This document shows, in pieces, positions 56,409 through 64,000 of a stretch of 64,000 bases of DNA. The stretch lies in contig CAMVNQ010000010.1 in the NCBI GenBank assembly GCA_947168885.1, positions 1 through 64,000 on the forward strand, read 5' to 3'. Source of the DNA: an uncultured Clostridia bacterium. GTDB lineage: Bacteria > Bacillota > Clostridia > Oscillospirales > Ruminococcaceae. The position numbers and the translations under genes are program-made. The notes below the pieces were generated by a model, which did not search any database, had not been told where the DNA came from, and saw only the letters and a program-made list of their open reading frames with translations. The first letter of the stretch is position 1. Each line of letters opens with the position of its first letter.

Positions 56409-59400
56409 ATGTATAAGAAAGTTGAAAGCGATCTGAATTTCGTCCAGCGCGAAAAACAGACCAAGCAGTTCTGGAAGGATCACAAGATCTTTGAGAAGAG
56501 CATAGATATGCGCTCGAAGGCTAATTCCTATGTGTTCTATGACGGCCCCCCGACCGCGAACGGAAAGCCCCATATCGGTCACGTCCTCACAAGAACGATA
56601 AAGGATATGATCCCGCGCTACCGTACAATGAAAGGCTATATGGTACCGAGAAAGGCGGGCTGGGATACCCACGGACTGCCTGTTGAGCTCGAAGTCGAGA
56701 AGCTCCTCGGCATAGACGGCAAGGATCAGATCGAAAAGTACGGTCTCGAACCGTTCATCAACAAGTGCAAGGAATCCGTATGGAAGTACAAGGGTATGTG
56801 GGAGGACTTCTCCGAGACCGTCGGCTTCTGGGCGGATATGGACAACCCGTACGTTACCTACCACAATGACTTTATCGAATCCGAATGGTGGGCTCTCAAG
56901 GAAATATACAACAAGAACCTGCTCTATAAGGGCTTCAAGATAGTTCCTTACTGCCCGCGCTGCGGAACTCCGCTTTCGTCTCACGAAGTAGCACAGGGTT
57001 ATAAGACTGTCAAGGAGCGTTCGGCTATCGTCCGCTTCAAAATAGTCGGAAGAGACAACGAATACTTCCTCGCGTGGACGACTACACCGTGGACTTTACC
57101 GTCCAACGTTGCACTCTGCGTGAATCCCGATGACAAATACTGCAAGGTAAAGGCAGCCGACGGCTATATCTACACTATGGCGGAAGCTCTTCTCGACACC
57201 GTTCTCGGCAAGCTCGCAGAAGAGGGCAAGCCCGCTTACGAAGTGCTCGAAAGCTATGTCGGAAAAGACCTCGAAGGTATCGCCTATGAGCCGCTTATGC
57301 AGTGCTCAGCTGATGCCGCGGCAAAAACCGGCAAAAAGGGTCACTACATCGTATGCGACAACTATGTTACCATGTCCGACGGTACCGGTATCGTTCACAT
57401 TGCTCCCGCGTTCGGTGAAGACGACTCACGCGTCGGAAAGAATTACGATCTTCCGTTTGTTCAGCTTGTTGACGCAAAGGGCTGCATGACCGAAGATACC
57501 CCCTACGCCGGACTTTTCGTAAAGGACGCTGACCCGAAGGTACTCGTTGACCTCGACAAGGACGGCAAGCTCTTCGACGCGCCGAAGTTCGAGCACGAAT
57601 ACCCGCACTGCTGGAGATGCAGTTCGCCGCTCATCTACTATGCACGCGAGACATGGTTCATCAAAATGACCGAAGTCCGCGACAAACTTATCGCAAACAA
57701 CGACAAGGTAAACTGGATACCCGAAAGCATAGGAAAGGGACGCTTCGGTGACTGGCTCAAGAACATCCAGGACTGGGGAATCTCCAGAAACCGCTACTGG
57801 GGAACTCCGCTCAATATCTGGGAATGTGAGTGCGGCTGCCGTCACAGCATAGGCTCTATCGCCGAGCTGAAGGAAATGTCGGATAACTGCCCCGACGATA
57901 TAGAGCTCCACAGACCTTATATAGACGACGTAACTATCAAGTGCCCCGAGTGCGGCAAACAGATGAAGCGCGTTCCGGAAGTTATCGACTGCTGGTTCGA
58001 CTCCGGTTCTATGCCTTTCGCACAGCACCACTATCCTTTCGAGAACAAGGAGCTCTTTGAACAGCAGTTCCCTGCCGACTTCATCTCAGAGGCTGTCGAT
58101 CAGACCCGAGGCTGGTTCTATTCGCTTCTCGCTATCTCGACGCTCCTGTTCGACCGCGAGCCGTTCAAGAACGTTATCGTTCTTGGTCTTGTTCAAGATG
58201 AGAACGGACAGAAAATGTCCAAGTCCAAAGGCAACGCAGTCGATCCGTTCGAGGCTCTTGAAAAACTCGGTGCCGACGCGATACGCTGGTACTTCTATAC
58301 AAACTCACAGCCGTGGCTCCCGAATAAGTTCCACGACAAGGTAGTTATCGAAGGTCAGCGTAAATTTATGGGCACACTCTGGAACACTTATGCGTTCTAT
58401 ATCATGTATGCCGACATAATCGGTTTCGACCCGACAAAATATACTCTCGACGTAAGCAAGCTCCCCGTAATGGACAAGTGGCTGCTGTCAAGAATGAACA
58501 CGATGATAAAGAATACCGACGAGAACCTTGAAAACTATCGCATACCGGAGGCTGCAAAGGCTATGCAGGACTTCGTTGATGAGCTATCGAACTGGTATGT
58601 AAGAAGAAGCCGCGAGCGCTTCTGGTCACCGGAGCTCACCGAGGATACTGTGAACGCGTATATGACGCTTTACACTGCTCTCGTTAATGTATGCAAATGC
58701 GCGGCACCTATGGTTCCGTTCATCACTGAGGAAATATACCAGAACATGGTCCTCAGCGTTGACAAGAACGCTCCCGAGAGCATACACCTCTGCGAATATC
58801 CGAAGTACGACGAGGCACTCATAGACAGCGAGCTCGAAAAGAAGATGGGCGAAGTGCTCGACATAGTTGTTCTCGGCCGTTCGGCAAGAAACGCTTCCAA
58901 TCGCAAGAACCGCCAGCCGCTCAGCACTATGTATGTCAAGGCGGACACAAAGCTTGACGTGTTCTTCACGGATATAATCAAGGACGAGCTCAACGTTAAG
59001 AGCGTTGTATTCACAGACGATATGGCAGGCTTCGCTTCATACAATTTCAAGCCCCAGCTCAAGACCCTCGGTCCGAAGTACGGCAAGAATTTAGGCGAAA
59101 TAAAGAACGCACTTGCAGAGATCTCTGCAGGCAACAGCGGTCAGGCTATGGCTGATCTCAACAACAGCGGCGTAATGAAGCTCAATATCTCCATTGGTGA
59201 AATAGAACTCACAAAGGACGATCTGCTTATCGAAGCACAGCAGAAAGAGGATTACTGCACCGTATTCGACGGTGGCGTAACAGTCGCTCTCGATACTGCG
59301 CTCACCCCCGAGCTTATTGAGGAAGGCTTCGTCCGCGAGATCGTAAGCAAGATCCAGAATATGCGCAAGGACAGCGGTTTCGAGGTCATGGATCACATCA

Positions 59401-59567
59401 ACGTCAAGGTAAGTGGAAACGACAAACTTATCGACGTTATCAACCGCAATGCTGCTTCTATCAGCAGTGACGTCCTCGCCGAAAGCATCACCGTCGGCGA
59501 CACAGCTAACAGCAAGCTCTGGGACATCAACGGCGAACAGATCAATATCGGTGTAGAAAAACTATAA
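56409..59567 (+). CDS. ileS: Isoleucyl-tRNA synthetase
   Basis: The protein has 1052 residues, the eukaryote-like IleS2 size with the longer C-terminus. The HIGH motif is in GPPTANGKPHIGHVLTRTIKD, KMSKS in GQKMSKSKGNAVDPFEAL, the editing (CP1) domain lies at about 200-390 with the LAWTTTPWTLPSN and DGTGIVHIAPAFGEDD segments, and the zinc-type Cys pairs CECGC and CPECG lie near 475-520. GGAGG precedes the ATG. The IleS2 type is often less sensitive to mupirocin; whether that applies here is inference. It is under the T-box. Confidence 0.97.
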   Translation: MYKKVESDLNFVQREKQTKQFWKDHKIFEKSIDMRSKANSYVFYDGPPTANGKPHIGHVLTRTIKDMIPRYRTMKGYMVPRKAGWDTHGLPVELEVEKLLGIDGKDQIEKYGLEPFINKCKESVWKYKGMWEDFSETVGFWADMDNPYVTYHNDFIESEWWALKEIYNKNLLYKGFKIVPYCPRCGTPLSSHEVAQGYKTVKERSAIVRFKIVGRDNEYFLAWTTTPWTLPSNVALCVNPDDKYCKVKAADGYIYTMAEALLDTVLGKLAEEGKPAYEVLESYVGKDLEGIAYEPLMQCSADAAAKTGKKGHYIVCDNYVTMSDGTGIVHIAPAFGEDDSRVGKNYDLPFVQLVDAKGCMTEDTPYAGLFVKDADPKVLVDLDKDGKLFDAPKFEHEYPHCWRCSSPLIYYARETWFIKMTEVRDKLIANNDKVNWIPESIGKGRFGDWLKNIQDWGISRNRYWGTPLNIWECECGCRHSIGSIAELKEMSDNCPDDIELHRPYIDDVTIKCPECGKQMKRVPEVIDCWFDSGSMPFAQHHYPFENKELFEQQFPADFISEAVDQTRGWFYSLLAISTLLFDREPFKNVIVLGLVQDENGQKMSKSKGNAVDPFEALEKLGADAIRWYFYTNSQPWLPNKFHDKVVIEGQRKFMGTLWNTYAFYIMYADIIGFDPTKYTLDVSKLPVMDKWLLSRMNTMIKNTDENLENYRIPEAAKAMQDFVDELSNWYVRRSRERFWSPELTEDTVNAYMTLYTALVNVCKCAAPMVPFITEEIYQNMVLSVDKNAPESIHLCEYPKYDEALIDSELEKKMGEVLDIVVLGRSARNASNRKNRQPLSTMYVKADTKLDVFFTDIIKDELNVKSVVFTDDMAGFASYNFKPQLKTLGPKYGKNLGEIKNALAEISAGNSGQAMADLNNSGVMKLNISIGEIELTKDDLLIEAQQKEDYCTVFDGGVTVALDTALTPELIEEGFVREIVSKIQNMRKDSGFEVMDHINVKVSGNDKLIDVINRNAASISSDVLAESITVGDTANSKLWDINGEQINIGVEKL

Positions 59568-59574
59568 ACGCCAT

Positions 59575-59665
59575 GCATAGGTGGGGTTGCACCCCACACC
59601 CGCTTCAGGGGGCTACCGCGCCCCCTGAAACCCCCGCGCCAAGGCTCCGCCTTGGATCCGTGGGT
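59575..59665. repeat. GC-rich triple hairpin after ileS
   Basis: Three hairpins follow each other: GTGGGG/CCCCAC, TTCAGGGGGC/GCCCCCTGAA, and CCAAGGC/GCCTTGG. They are attached to copy B of the composite repeat and have no counterpart in copy A. They probably act as the ileS transcript end. Confidence 0.6.
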
Positions 59666-59930
59666 GCGTTTTGTTAAGAGACTGGGGAACCCCTTTCGTG
59701 GAACGAAAGGGCGTTCCCCAAGACCCCTCCCTAAAGAACTTTATTAGCTTCGCTGTCATATTAACATAATTCAGCGACTAAAAAGAAACAGCAGACTCGT
59801 TACATGAGTCTGCTGTATTTTTATGCTTTTAAGAAACTGACAAATAAAACCGCGTAAGCTTCCGGTGCAGGCGGATGCCTGCCGCGGGTCCGGGCGGCGT
59901 TAGCCCGGCGCCGTCTGCGAAGACCGCGCG
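59640..59930 (-). repeat. Composite intergenic hairpin repeat, copy B
   Basis: Relative to copy A this one is inverted: a hairpin based on AACCCCTTTCGTGG (59686-59715), TCCCTAAAG, a CAGCAGACTC hairpin (59788-59822) and the 67-bp GC core (59864-59930). The core matches copy A in about 85-90% of positions by eye. It lies between the convergent ileS and oadB. Confidence 0.75.
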
Positions 59931-59939
59931 TAAGCGCTA

Positions 59940-61130
59940 TTAGCCGAAGATTGCCATAAGAGCGCCGGCGGCGACTGCCGAGCCGATAACACCTGCGACG
60001 TTCGGTCCCATAGCGTGCATGAGAAGGAAGTTGGAGGGATCAGCTTCCTGACCGACCTTCTGTGAAACACGGGCTGCCATAGGAACAGCGGAAACGCCGG
60101 CAGAGCCTATGAGCGGGTTGATATTACCGCCGGAAAGCTTGTTCATGAGCTTTGCAAGCAGGATACCGCAGGCTGTACCTACGCAGAATGCGAGAAGTCC
60201 GAGAACGATTATCATTATCGTGCGTATGCTTAAGAAGTTAGCGGCTGTCGCGGTTGCGCCGACCGTTGTACCAAGCATGATTACGATTATGTTCATAAGC
60301 TCACCGGAAGCGGTCTTGACAAGTCTGTCAACAACACCGCTCTCCTTGAACAGGTTACCGAGCATAAGCATACCTACGAGCGGTGCTGCAGACGGTACAA
60401 TGAACGCAACGATGACTGTTACCGCGATAGGGAATATGATCTTTTCTGTCTTTGAAACTGTGCGGAGCATACCCATTTTGATGCTGCGTTCTTTCTTGGT
60501 CGTGAGAGCCTTCATTATAGGCGGCTGAATAACAGGGACAAGCGCCATATACGAGTAAGCCGCGACCGCAATAGAACCGAGAAGCTCCGGCGCCAGCCTT
60601 GATGTGAGCCAGATAGCAGTAGGACCGTCGGCACCGCCTATGATACCGATAGAAGCAGCGTCTGCAAGCGAGAAATCAACGATACCGATAGCGGAAAGTG
60701 TGCACGCACCGAGGAACGTAAAGAAGATACCGCCCTGCGCAGCCGCACCGAGGAAGAAACTCTTCGGGTTGGCAATAAGGGGACCGAAGTCGGTCATACA
60801 GCCGATACCGAGGAAGATCAGCGGCGGGAAGACACCGCACTTAACACCGAGGTACAGGACATCGAGGATACCGCCGTCGTGAAGGACTTCGGCATACGGA
60901 ATATTGGTCGTCATAAAGAACTCGGGGTGGTAAAGTCCTGCACCCGGGAGGTTAGTAAGTGCCATACCAAACGCTATCGGAAGCATAAGCATGGGCTCGT
61001 ACTGCTTAACGATAGCAAGATACATGAGGAAGAACGAGATCAGGAGCATAACACCCTGCTGCCATGTGAGGTTGCAGAATGCAGACTGGCTCCAGAGCGT
61101 TTTTATTGTTTCTATAAACGTATCAAACAT
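59940..61130 (-). CDS. oadB: Sodium-pumping decarboxylase, beta subunit
   Basis: The protein has 396 residues and about ten membrane helices. Family markers are GGILDVLYLGVKCGVFPPLIFLG, PKSFFLGAAAQGGIF, DAASIGIIGGADGPTAIWL (the Na+ and carboxybiotin site with Asp), and NPLIGSAGVSAVPMAARVSQK then HAMGPNVAGVIGSAVAAG. It couples decarboxylation of carboxybiotin to sodium export. The substrate (oxaloacetate, methylmalonyl-CoA or glutaconyl-CoA) cannot be told because the carboxytransferase is not in the window. The gamma-type gene precedes it by 17 bp. Confidence 0.93.
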   Translation of the reverse strand: MFDTFIETIKTLWSQSAFCNLTWQQGVMLLISFFLMYLAIVKQYEPMLMLPIAFGMALTNLPGAGLYHPEFFMTTNIPYAEVLHDGGILDVLYLGVKCGVFPPLIFLGIGCMTDFGPLIANPKSFFLGAAAQGGIFFTFLGACTLSAIGIVDFSLADAASIGIIGGADGPTAIWLTSRLAPELLGSIAVAAYSYMALVPVIQPPIMKALTTKKERSIKMGMLRTVSKTEKIIFPIAVTVIVAFIVPSAAPLVGMLMLGNLFKESGVVDRLVKTASGELMNIIVIMLGTTVGATATAANFLSIRTIMIIVLGLLAFCVGTACGILLAKLMNKLSGGNINPLIGSAGVSAVPMAARVSQKVGQEADPSNFLLMHAMGPNVAGVIGSAVAAGALMAIFG

Positions 61131-61147
61131 AGCCTGTCACTCCCCTC

Positions 61148-61615
61148 TCAATTCATGAACCCGCGCATATTTTCCGCGATACCTGCTGCGCTCCAGCCCG
61201 AACGTGCGGACTTCGGACGCTGTACACGCGTTATGCGGTACTGCTTACCCTCTGCGGCACCGTAAGCGGCAATTGCTGCGGCGATAACTGCGATGATCTC
61301 ATCATCATCCTCGTCCTCGAGCTCCTCTTCGGCTGCCGTATCGGGAACTTCCGTGACTGCGGGAGCGGCGGGTTGACCGGTTCCGTTATCGAGTTTGAAC
61401 GACTTAAGTGAATCGTTGCGCTCTATAAGCTTTTTTCTTTCGCGTTTTTCGCCGGCGCTGTTTATCGCCTTGAATATCTTGCCGAAGCCCCAAAGGAAGA
61501 AAACGAGGACTGCGAGGATAAGGAATACCACCACAAGACCTGTTACGACCGTTGAGCCCACAAGACCCCAGTCAAGATCCATCGCCATGAGCGCGGAAAT
61601 GCTTTTATCGAACAT
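61148..61615 (-). CDS. oadG: OadG-family (gamma) subunit of the sodium-pumping decarboxylase
   Basis: The protein has 155 residues. One membrane helix (about 18-46, GSTVVTGLVVVFLILAVLVFFLWGF) is followed by a charged stretch, an Ala/Pro/Glu-rich linker (like those joining biotin domains) and DDEIIAVIAAAIAAYG, then the conserved C-terminus RVQRPKSARSGWSAAGIAENM. The gamma subunit anchors the alpha and biotin parts to beta. No biotin-carrier or alpha gene follows here. Confidence 0.85.
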   Translation of the reverse strand: MFDKSISALMAMDLDWGLVGSTVVTGLVVVFLILAVLVFFLWGFGKIFKAINSAGEKRERKKLIERNDSLKSFKLDNGTGQPAAPAVTEVPDTAAEEELEDEDDDEIIAVIAAAIAAYGAAEGKQYRITRVQRPKSARSGWSAAGIAENMRGFMN

Positions 61616-61656
61616 ATAAAGACCTCTTTTCGGTACTGTAATTCAAAATCTATTCT

Positions 61657-61685
61657 ATTATACTACAAATCGTCAAAAATTTCAA
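61657..61685 (-). promoter_or_regulatory. Promoter of oadGB
   Basis: On the minus strand TTGAAA (61685-61680) and TATAAT (61662-61657) are separated by 17 bp. Confidence 0.8.
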
Positions 61686-61742
61686 GTCATTTTTGCAATT
61701 TTAGGAGCATGAATAAAAAATTTATAAAATTTGCCTTCATAC

Positions 61743-61771
61743 TTGAAAAATACTACGATTTATGATATTAT
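61743..61771 (+). promoter_or_regulatory. Promoter of the efflux operon
   Basis: TTGAAA (61743-61748) and TATTAT (61766-61771) are separated by 17 bp. It confirms the gene start at 61848 rather than the open frame from 61731. Confidence 0.75.
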
Positions 61772-61847
61772 ATATTGTATATTGTGTTACCGCTTCCCGA
61801 CATTATTGCGGGAAAGCGCAGAAGTTCCCGAACGGAGGCATACCCGG

Positions 61848-62828
61848 ATGAAAAACCACTCATACCTGAAAGCGGCAGCCGCCGTAACAGCAGCCGTAAC
61901 GATATTATCGGGCTGCTACTTCTTCCCCGATGAAGAGAAGCTTATCGACCCGCCGGTAATAGCACCCGACGCGGTGGCATATTCCACATACACCGCTCGT
62001 GAAAAAACGATAGAAAGTATCTGTGCCGCTGCGGGATATGTACGTTCGGAGACGGAGAAAGAATGCTATTTTACCGCTTATACCGGCCAGATAAAGAACA
62101 TTTACGTGCGCGCAGGCGACGATATAAAAGAGGGCGATCTTGTCGCGGAAATGAACGTCGGTGAGCTCGACTATCTCCTCGAAATACAGGAACTTAAAGT
62201 GCAGGCTGCAAAGCTTCGCTATGCTTCGTCCGGCTCACAGGCAGACAAGCTTGATCTTGAGATAGAACAGAGCACACTCGATATGTACCGCGCAAGATAC
62301 GACGGCGCGAGGATATACGCTCCCGCATCGGGCAAGGTATCCTACGTTTTCAGAGCCGACCCGGGCACGGAAATGGATCCCTACCGCGTTATCGCAAGAA
62401 TAGCAGACCCGTCTTCCCTCTTCGTTTCGGCGGACTACACAGGCGACAAGGACGCTTTCACTGTCGGAGACGAAGTGACTATCATAGTTGACGGCATCGA
62501 ATATGATGGTGTCATAACATACACTCCGCGAAAGGCTATAGAGGACGGCGCAGAGAACAAGCAGATACTTCAGGCAGAGTTCACGGACGAGAAGCCGGCT
62601 TTCGGGTACCTCGGAAAGATAGCGGATATACGCAAGGTCACCGCAAGGTCGGAAAACGCGGTAGTTATACCGAAAACCCTTATAAAGAATAACGGCGACA
62701 GAAAATATGTCCAGATATACGAAAACGGAGAAAAAACCGAACGTGATATAGAAACGGGAATAATCAACGCGACGGAAGCCGAGATAATAAGCGGCCTTTC
62801 CGCCGGTGAAGCAGTGATCGTAAGATAA
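61848..62828 (+). CDS. Lipoprotein membrane-fusion (HlyD-like) adaptor subunit
   Basis: The protein has 326 residues. A lipoprotein signal ends in ILSGC (lipid-linked Cys near residue 22). The core has the biotinyl-lipoyl-like hairpin halves (GQIKNIYVRAGDDIKEGDLVAEM and ARIYAPASGKVSYVF, with LEIQELKVQAAKLRYA as the helical hairpin) and a barrel domain (DEVTIIVDGIEYDGVITYT...). It ends TEAEIISGLSAGEAVIV, as in MacA/RND-type adaptors. GGAGG precedes the ATG. The permease gene follows 19 bp on. A tripartite-like MacB system of Gram-positives is likely; the substrate is unknown. Confidence 0.88.
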   Translation: MKNHSYLKAAAAVTAAVTILSGCYFFPDEEKLIDPPVIAPDAVAYSTYTAREKTIESICAAAGYVRSETEKECYFTAYTGQIKNIYVRAGDDIKEGDLVAEMNVGELDYLLEIQELKVQAAKLRYASSGSQADKLDLEIEQSTLDMYRARYDGARIYAPASGKVSYVFRADPGTEMDPYRVIARIADPSSLFVSADYTGDKDAFTVGDEVTIIVDGIEYDGVITYTPRKAIEDGAENKQILQAEFTDEKPAFGYLGKIADIRKVTARSENAVVIPKTLIKNNGDRKYVQIYENGEKTERDIETGIINATEAEIISGLSAGEAVIVR

Positions 62829-62847
62829 CAGTTGCAGGAGACCACAG

Positions 62848-64000
62848 GTGTTTACATTACTTTTCAGAAAAATGCGCAAGACCAAGTGGATGGTGCTGTG
62901 CCTTTTCATAGGATTTCTAATGGCTGCGGGAATGATAAGTACCGTACCTATATATATGGATGCCTCACTCCAGCGCACGCTGATTAAGGATATGGAGGCG
63001 TATCAGAGCGAATCCGGCGAGTTCCCGGGAATATACGCGGTAGAACGTGAGTTTCCGGAAAGTGCGACAATAAGCGAGCGCGTGACCGCTATAAACGACC
63101 TTACCGCGGCTGTAAAGGAGAGGGTCAATTACCTTCCGATACCGACCGGTGCGTATAAAACCGTTGCGGCCGACAATATGCAGTTCATAGCGTCCGGCGG
63201 CGTAAAAGGGACGGTAAATACCCGAATGAAGCTCGCGTCGATGACGGGGCTCGACGGACATATCAATATCACGGCAGGAAGAATGTACGGAAGCGGCGGT
63301 ATGTCTGCCGACGGATGCCTTGAAGCTATAGCAAACGAAACGGCGCTCAAGAACCTCGGTATTACACTCGACGGTGAGTATAAGCTTACCGGCGGCGACA
63401 CCGGTGCAGGCAGGCTTACAGTTCGCATTGTAGGTATCTACGAGCAGTCCGACCCGAACGACATTTACTGGTCGGAAAAGGTATCGAGCTACGGAAGTAC
63501 GCTTTTCGTTGAGCCGGAACTCTTCAGCGGAAAGCTCGTGAACGACGGTTACGTCAGGCCGAATTATATCGCGGTTCGCTATGCCCTCGATTATCAGGCT
63601 ATGGATATGAACGACCTCGCATTCGCTGTAAACGCGATAGAAGAGGACAAGGACTTTTACCCGACGCTGAACTGCAAGTTCACAATGGGTGTTCTGAATA
63701 TATGGAAAAACTACGCTAAAGAAGCCGAAAAGCTCACGCAGATACTATGGGTGCTCCAGATACCTACAATGGTGATGCTCGCTTTCTATCTGTTCATGGT
63801 CTCTAAACTGAACGTCGAACAGGAGAAGAACGAGATAGCCGTGCTAAAAAGCCGCGGTGCCGGTTCAATGCAGATATTCGGCATTTACGCTCTCGAAGCA
63901 GGAATACTCGGTGTCGCCGCACTTATCCTCGCACCGTTCATCGGGCTTGGAATGTGCCGCTTTCTCGGTGTTTCTGACGGATTCCTCGAATTTGTCAACC
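62848..64000 (+). CDS. ABC transporter permease, FtsX/MacB type (partial, cut by window end)
   Basis: The frame from GTG 62848 (AGGAG 7 bp upstream) is open to the window end, 384 codons. It begins FTLLFRKMRKTKWMVLCLFI, with a first helix, an external domain (GRMYGSGGMSADGCLEAIAN), and then the FtsX domain: LWVLQIPTMVMLAFYLFM, VEQEKNEIAVLKSRGAGSMQI and FGIYALEAGILGVAALILAP. The ERKNEIAVLKSRGAS-type loop is the signature of FtsX-like permeases. It works with the lipoprotein adaptor and an ATPase presumably encoded next. The C-terminus is not visible. Confidence 0.88.
   Translation, partial: MFTLLFRKMRKTKWMVLCLFIGFLMAAGMISTVPIYMDASLQRTLIKDMEAYQSESGEFPGIYAVEREFPESATISERVTAINDLTAAVKERVNYLPIPTGAYKTVAADNMQFIASGGVKGTVNTRMKLASMTGLDGHINITAGRMYGSGGMSADGCLEAIANETALKNLGITLDGEYKLTGGDTGAGRLTVRIVGIYEQSDPNDIYWSEKVSSYGSTLFVEPELFSGKLVNDGYVRPNYIAVRYALDYQAMDMNDLAFAVNAIEEDKDFYPTLNCKFTMGVLNIWKNYAKEAEKLTQILWVLQIPTMVMLAFYLFMVSKLNVEQEKNEIAVLKSRGAGSMQIFGIYALEAGILGVAALILAPFIGLGMCRFLGVSDGFLEFVN

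Overview
The window looks like a chromosomal segment of a low-to-mid GC Gram-positive anaerobe of the Clostridia, most likely an Oscillospiraceae/Ruminococcus-type gut bacterium. This is inferred from gene content and signals; no 16S rRNA gene is present. The supporting features are many consensus sigma-A promoters (TTGACA, 17 bp, TATAAT), strong GGAGG ribosome sites, a T-box leader ahead of ileS, the short HisG with HisZ, an SdpR/SdpI pair, a YabE-like G5/3D wall protein, and a sodium-pumping decarboxylase.

Bases 1 to about 10,100 are an accessory island. The left part has mobilization genes: an excisionase-like protein, a MobV relaxase, a tyrosine integrase that has lost its catalytic domain, a DUF6809-type protein, an XRE regulator and a SLOG-fold protein. 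The cargo follows: a zinc-finger protein, an AbiH-type abortive-infection protein, a VapBC pair between two related hairpins, a strongly structured leader RNA, a small membrane protein, a zinc-ribbon/DUF6273 membrane protein and a HEPN-like protein. The island ends exactly at a 3' fragment of tRNA-Pro (10081-10103), which looks like an attachment site. The fragment is followed by three tandem 98-bp terminator-hairpin units. The same module follows the intact tRNA-Tyr near 41.8 kb.

Bases 10.4-35 kb are mostly minus-strand core genes. They include a secreted Lys/Thr-rich protein and a two-component system whose promoter carries OmpR-type direct repeats and a MITE-like insertion. Next is a 1062-residue beta-propeller/HD-GYP protein, with queA, hslO and hisZGD in the same run. 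A lipid or polyketide-like cluster follows: an acyl carrier protein, a fused double ketosynthase whose second half has lost all catalytic residues, FabG, FabZ, a flavodoxin-like reductase and a PlsX. A TrpB2-type tryptophan synthase beta chain and a decayed thioredoxin-like remnant close this part.

Bases 35-49 kb carry an aldo/keto reductase with a perfect palindromic operator, two paralogous membrane proteins and an sdpR-sdpI-yhfC operon. They also hold an S10 carboxypeptidase, tRNA-Tyr and tRNA-Thr, pgi, rpmF, a PDZ/radical-SAM DUF512 protein, a 3D-domain wall protein and pta.

Bases 50-64 kb start with a partner-switching signalling operon: a degenerate GGDEF protein, an RsbW-like kinase, a STAS protein and two membrane SpoIIE-type phosphatases. 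A T-box(Ile) leader then controls a small membrane protein plus ileS. After this come OadB and OadG subunits and the start of an efflux system (lipoprotein adaptor plus FtsX-type permease, cut by the window edge). Two copies of a roughly 300-bp composite hairpin repeat sit in inverted orientation between convergent gene pairs at 48.4-48.7 and 59.6-59.9 kb.

The observations I rate highest are the KS-dead-KS fusion cluster without an enoyl reductase, the structured leader RNA at 7153-7301, the tRNA-Pro attachment scar with its post-tRNA terminator repeats, and the partner-switching module that apparently feeds a degenerate GGDEF protein.
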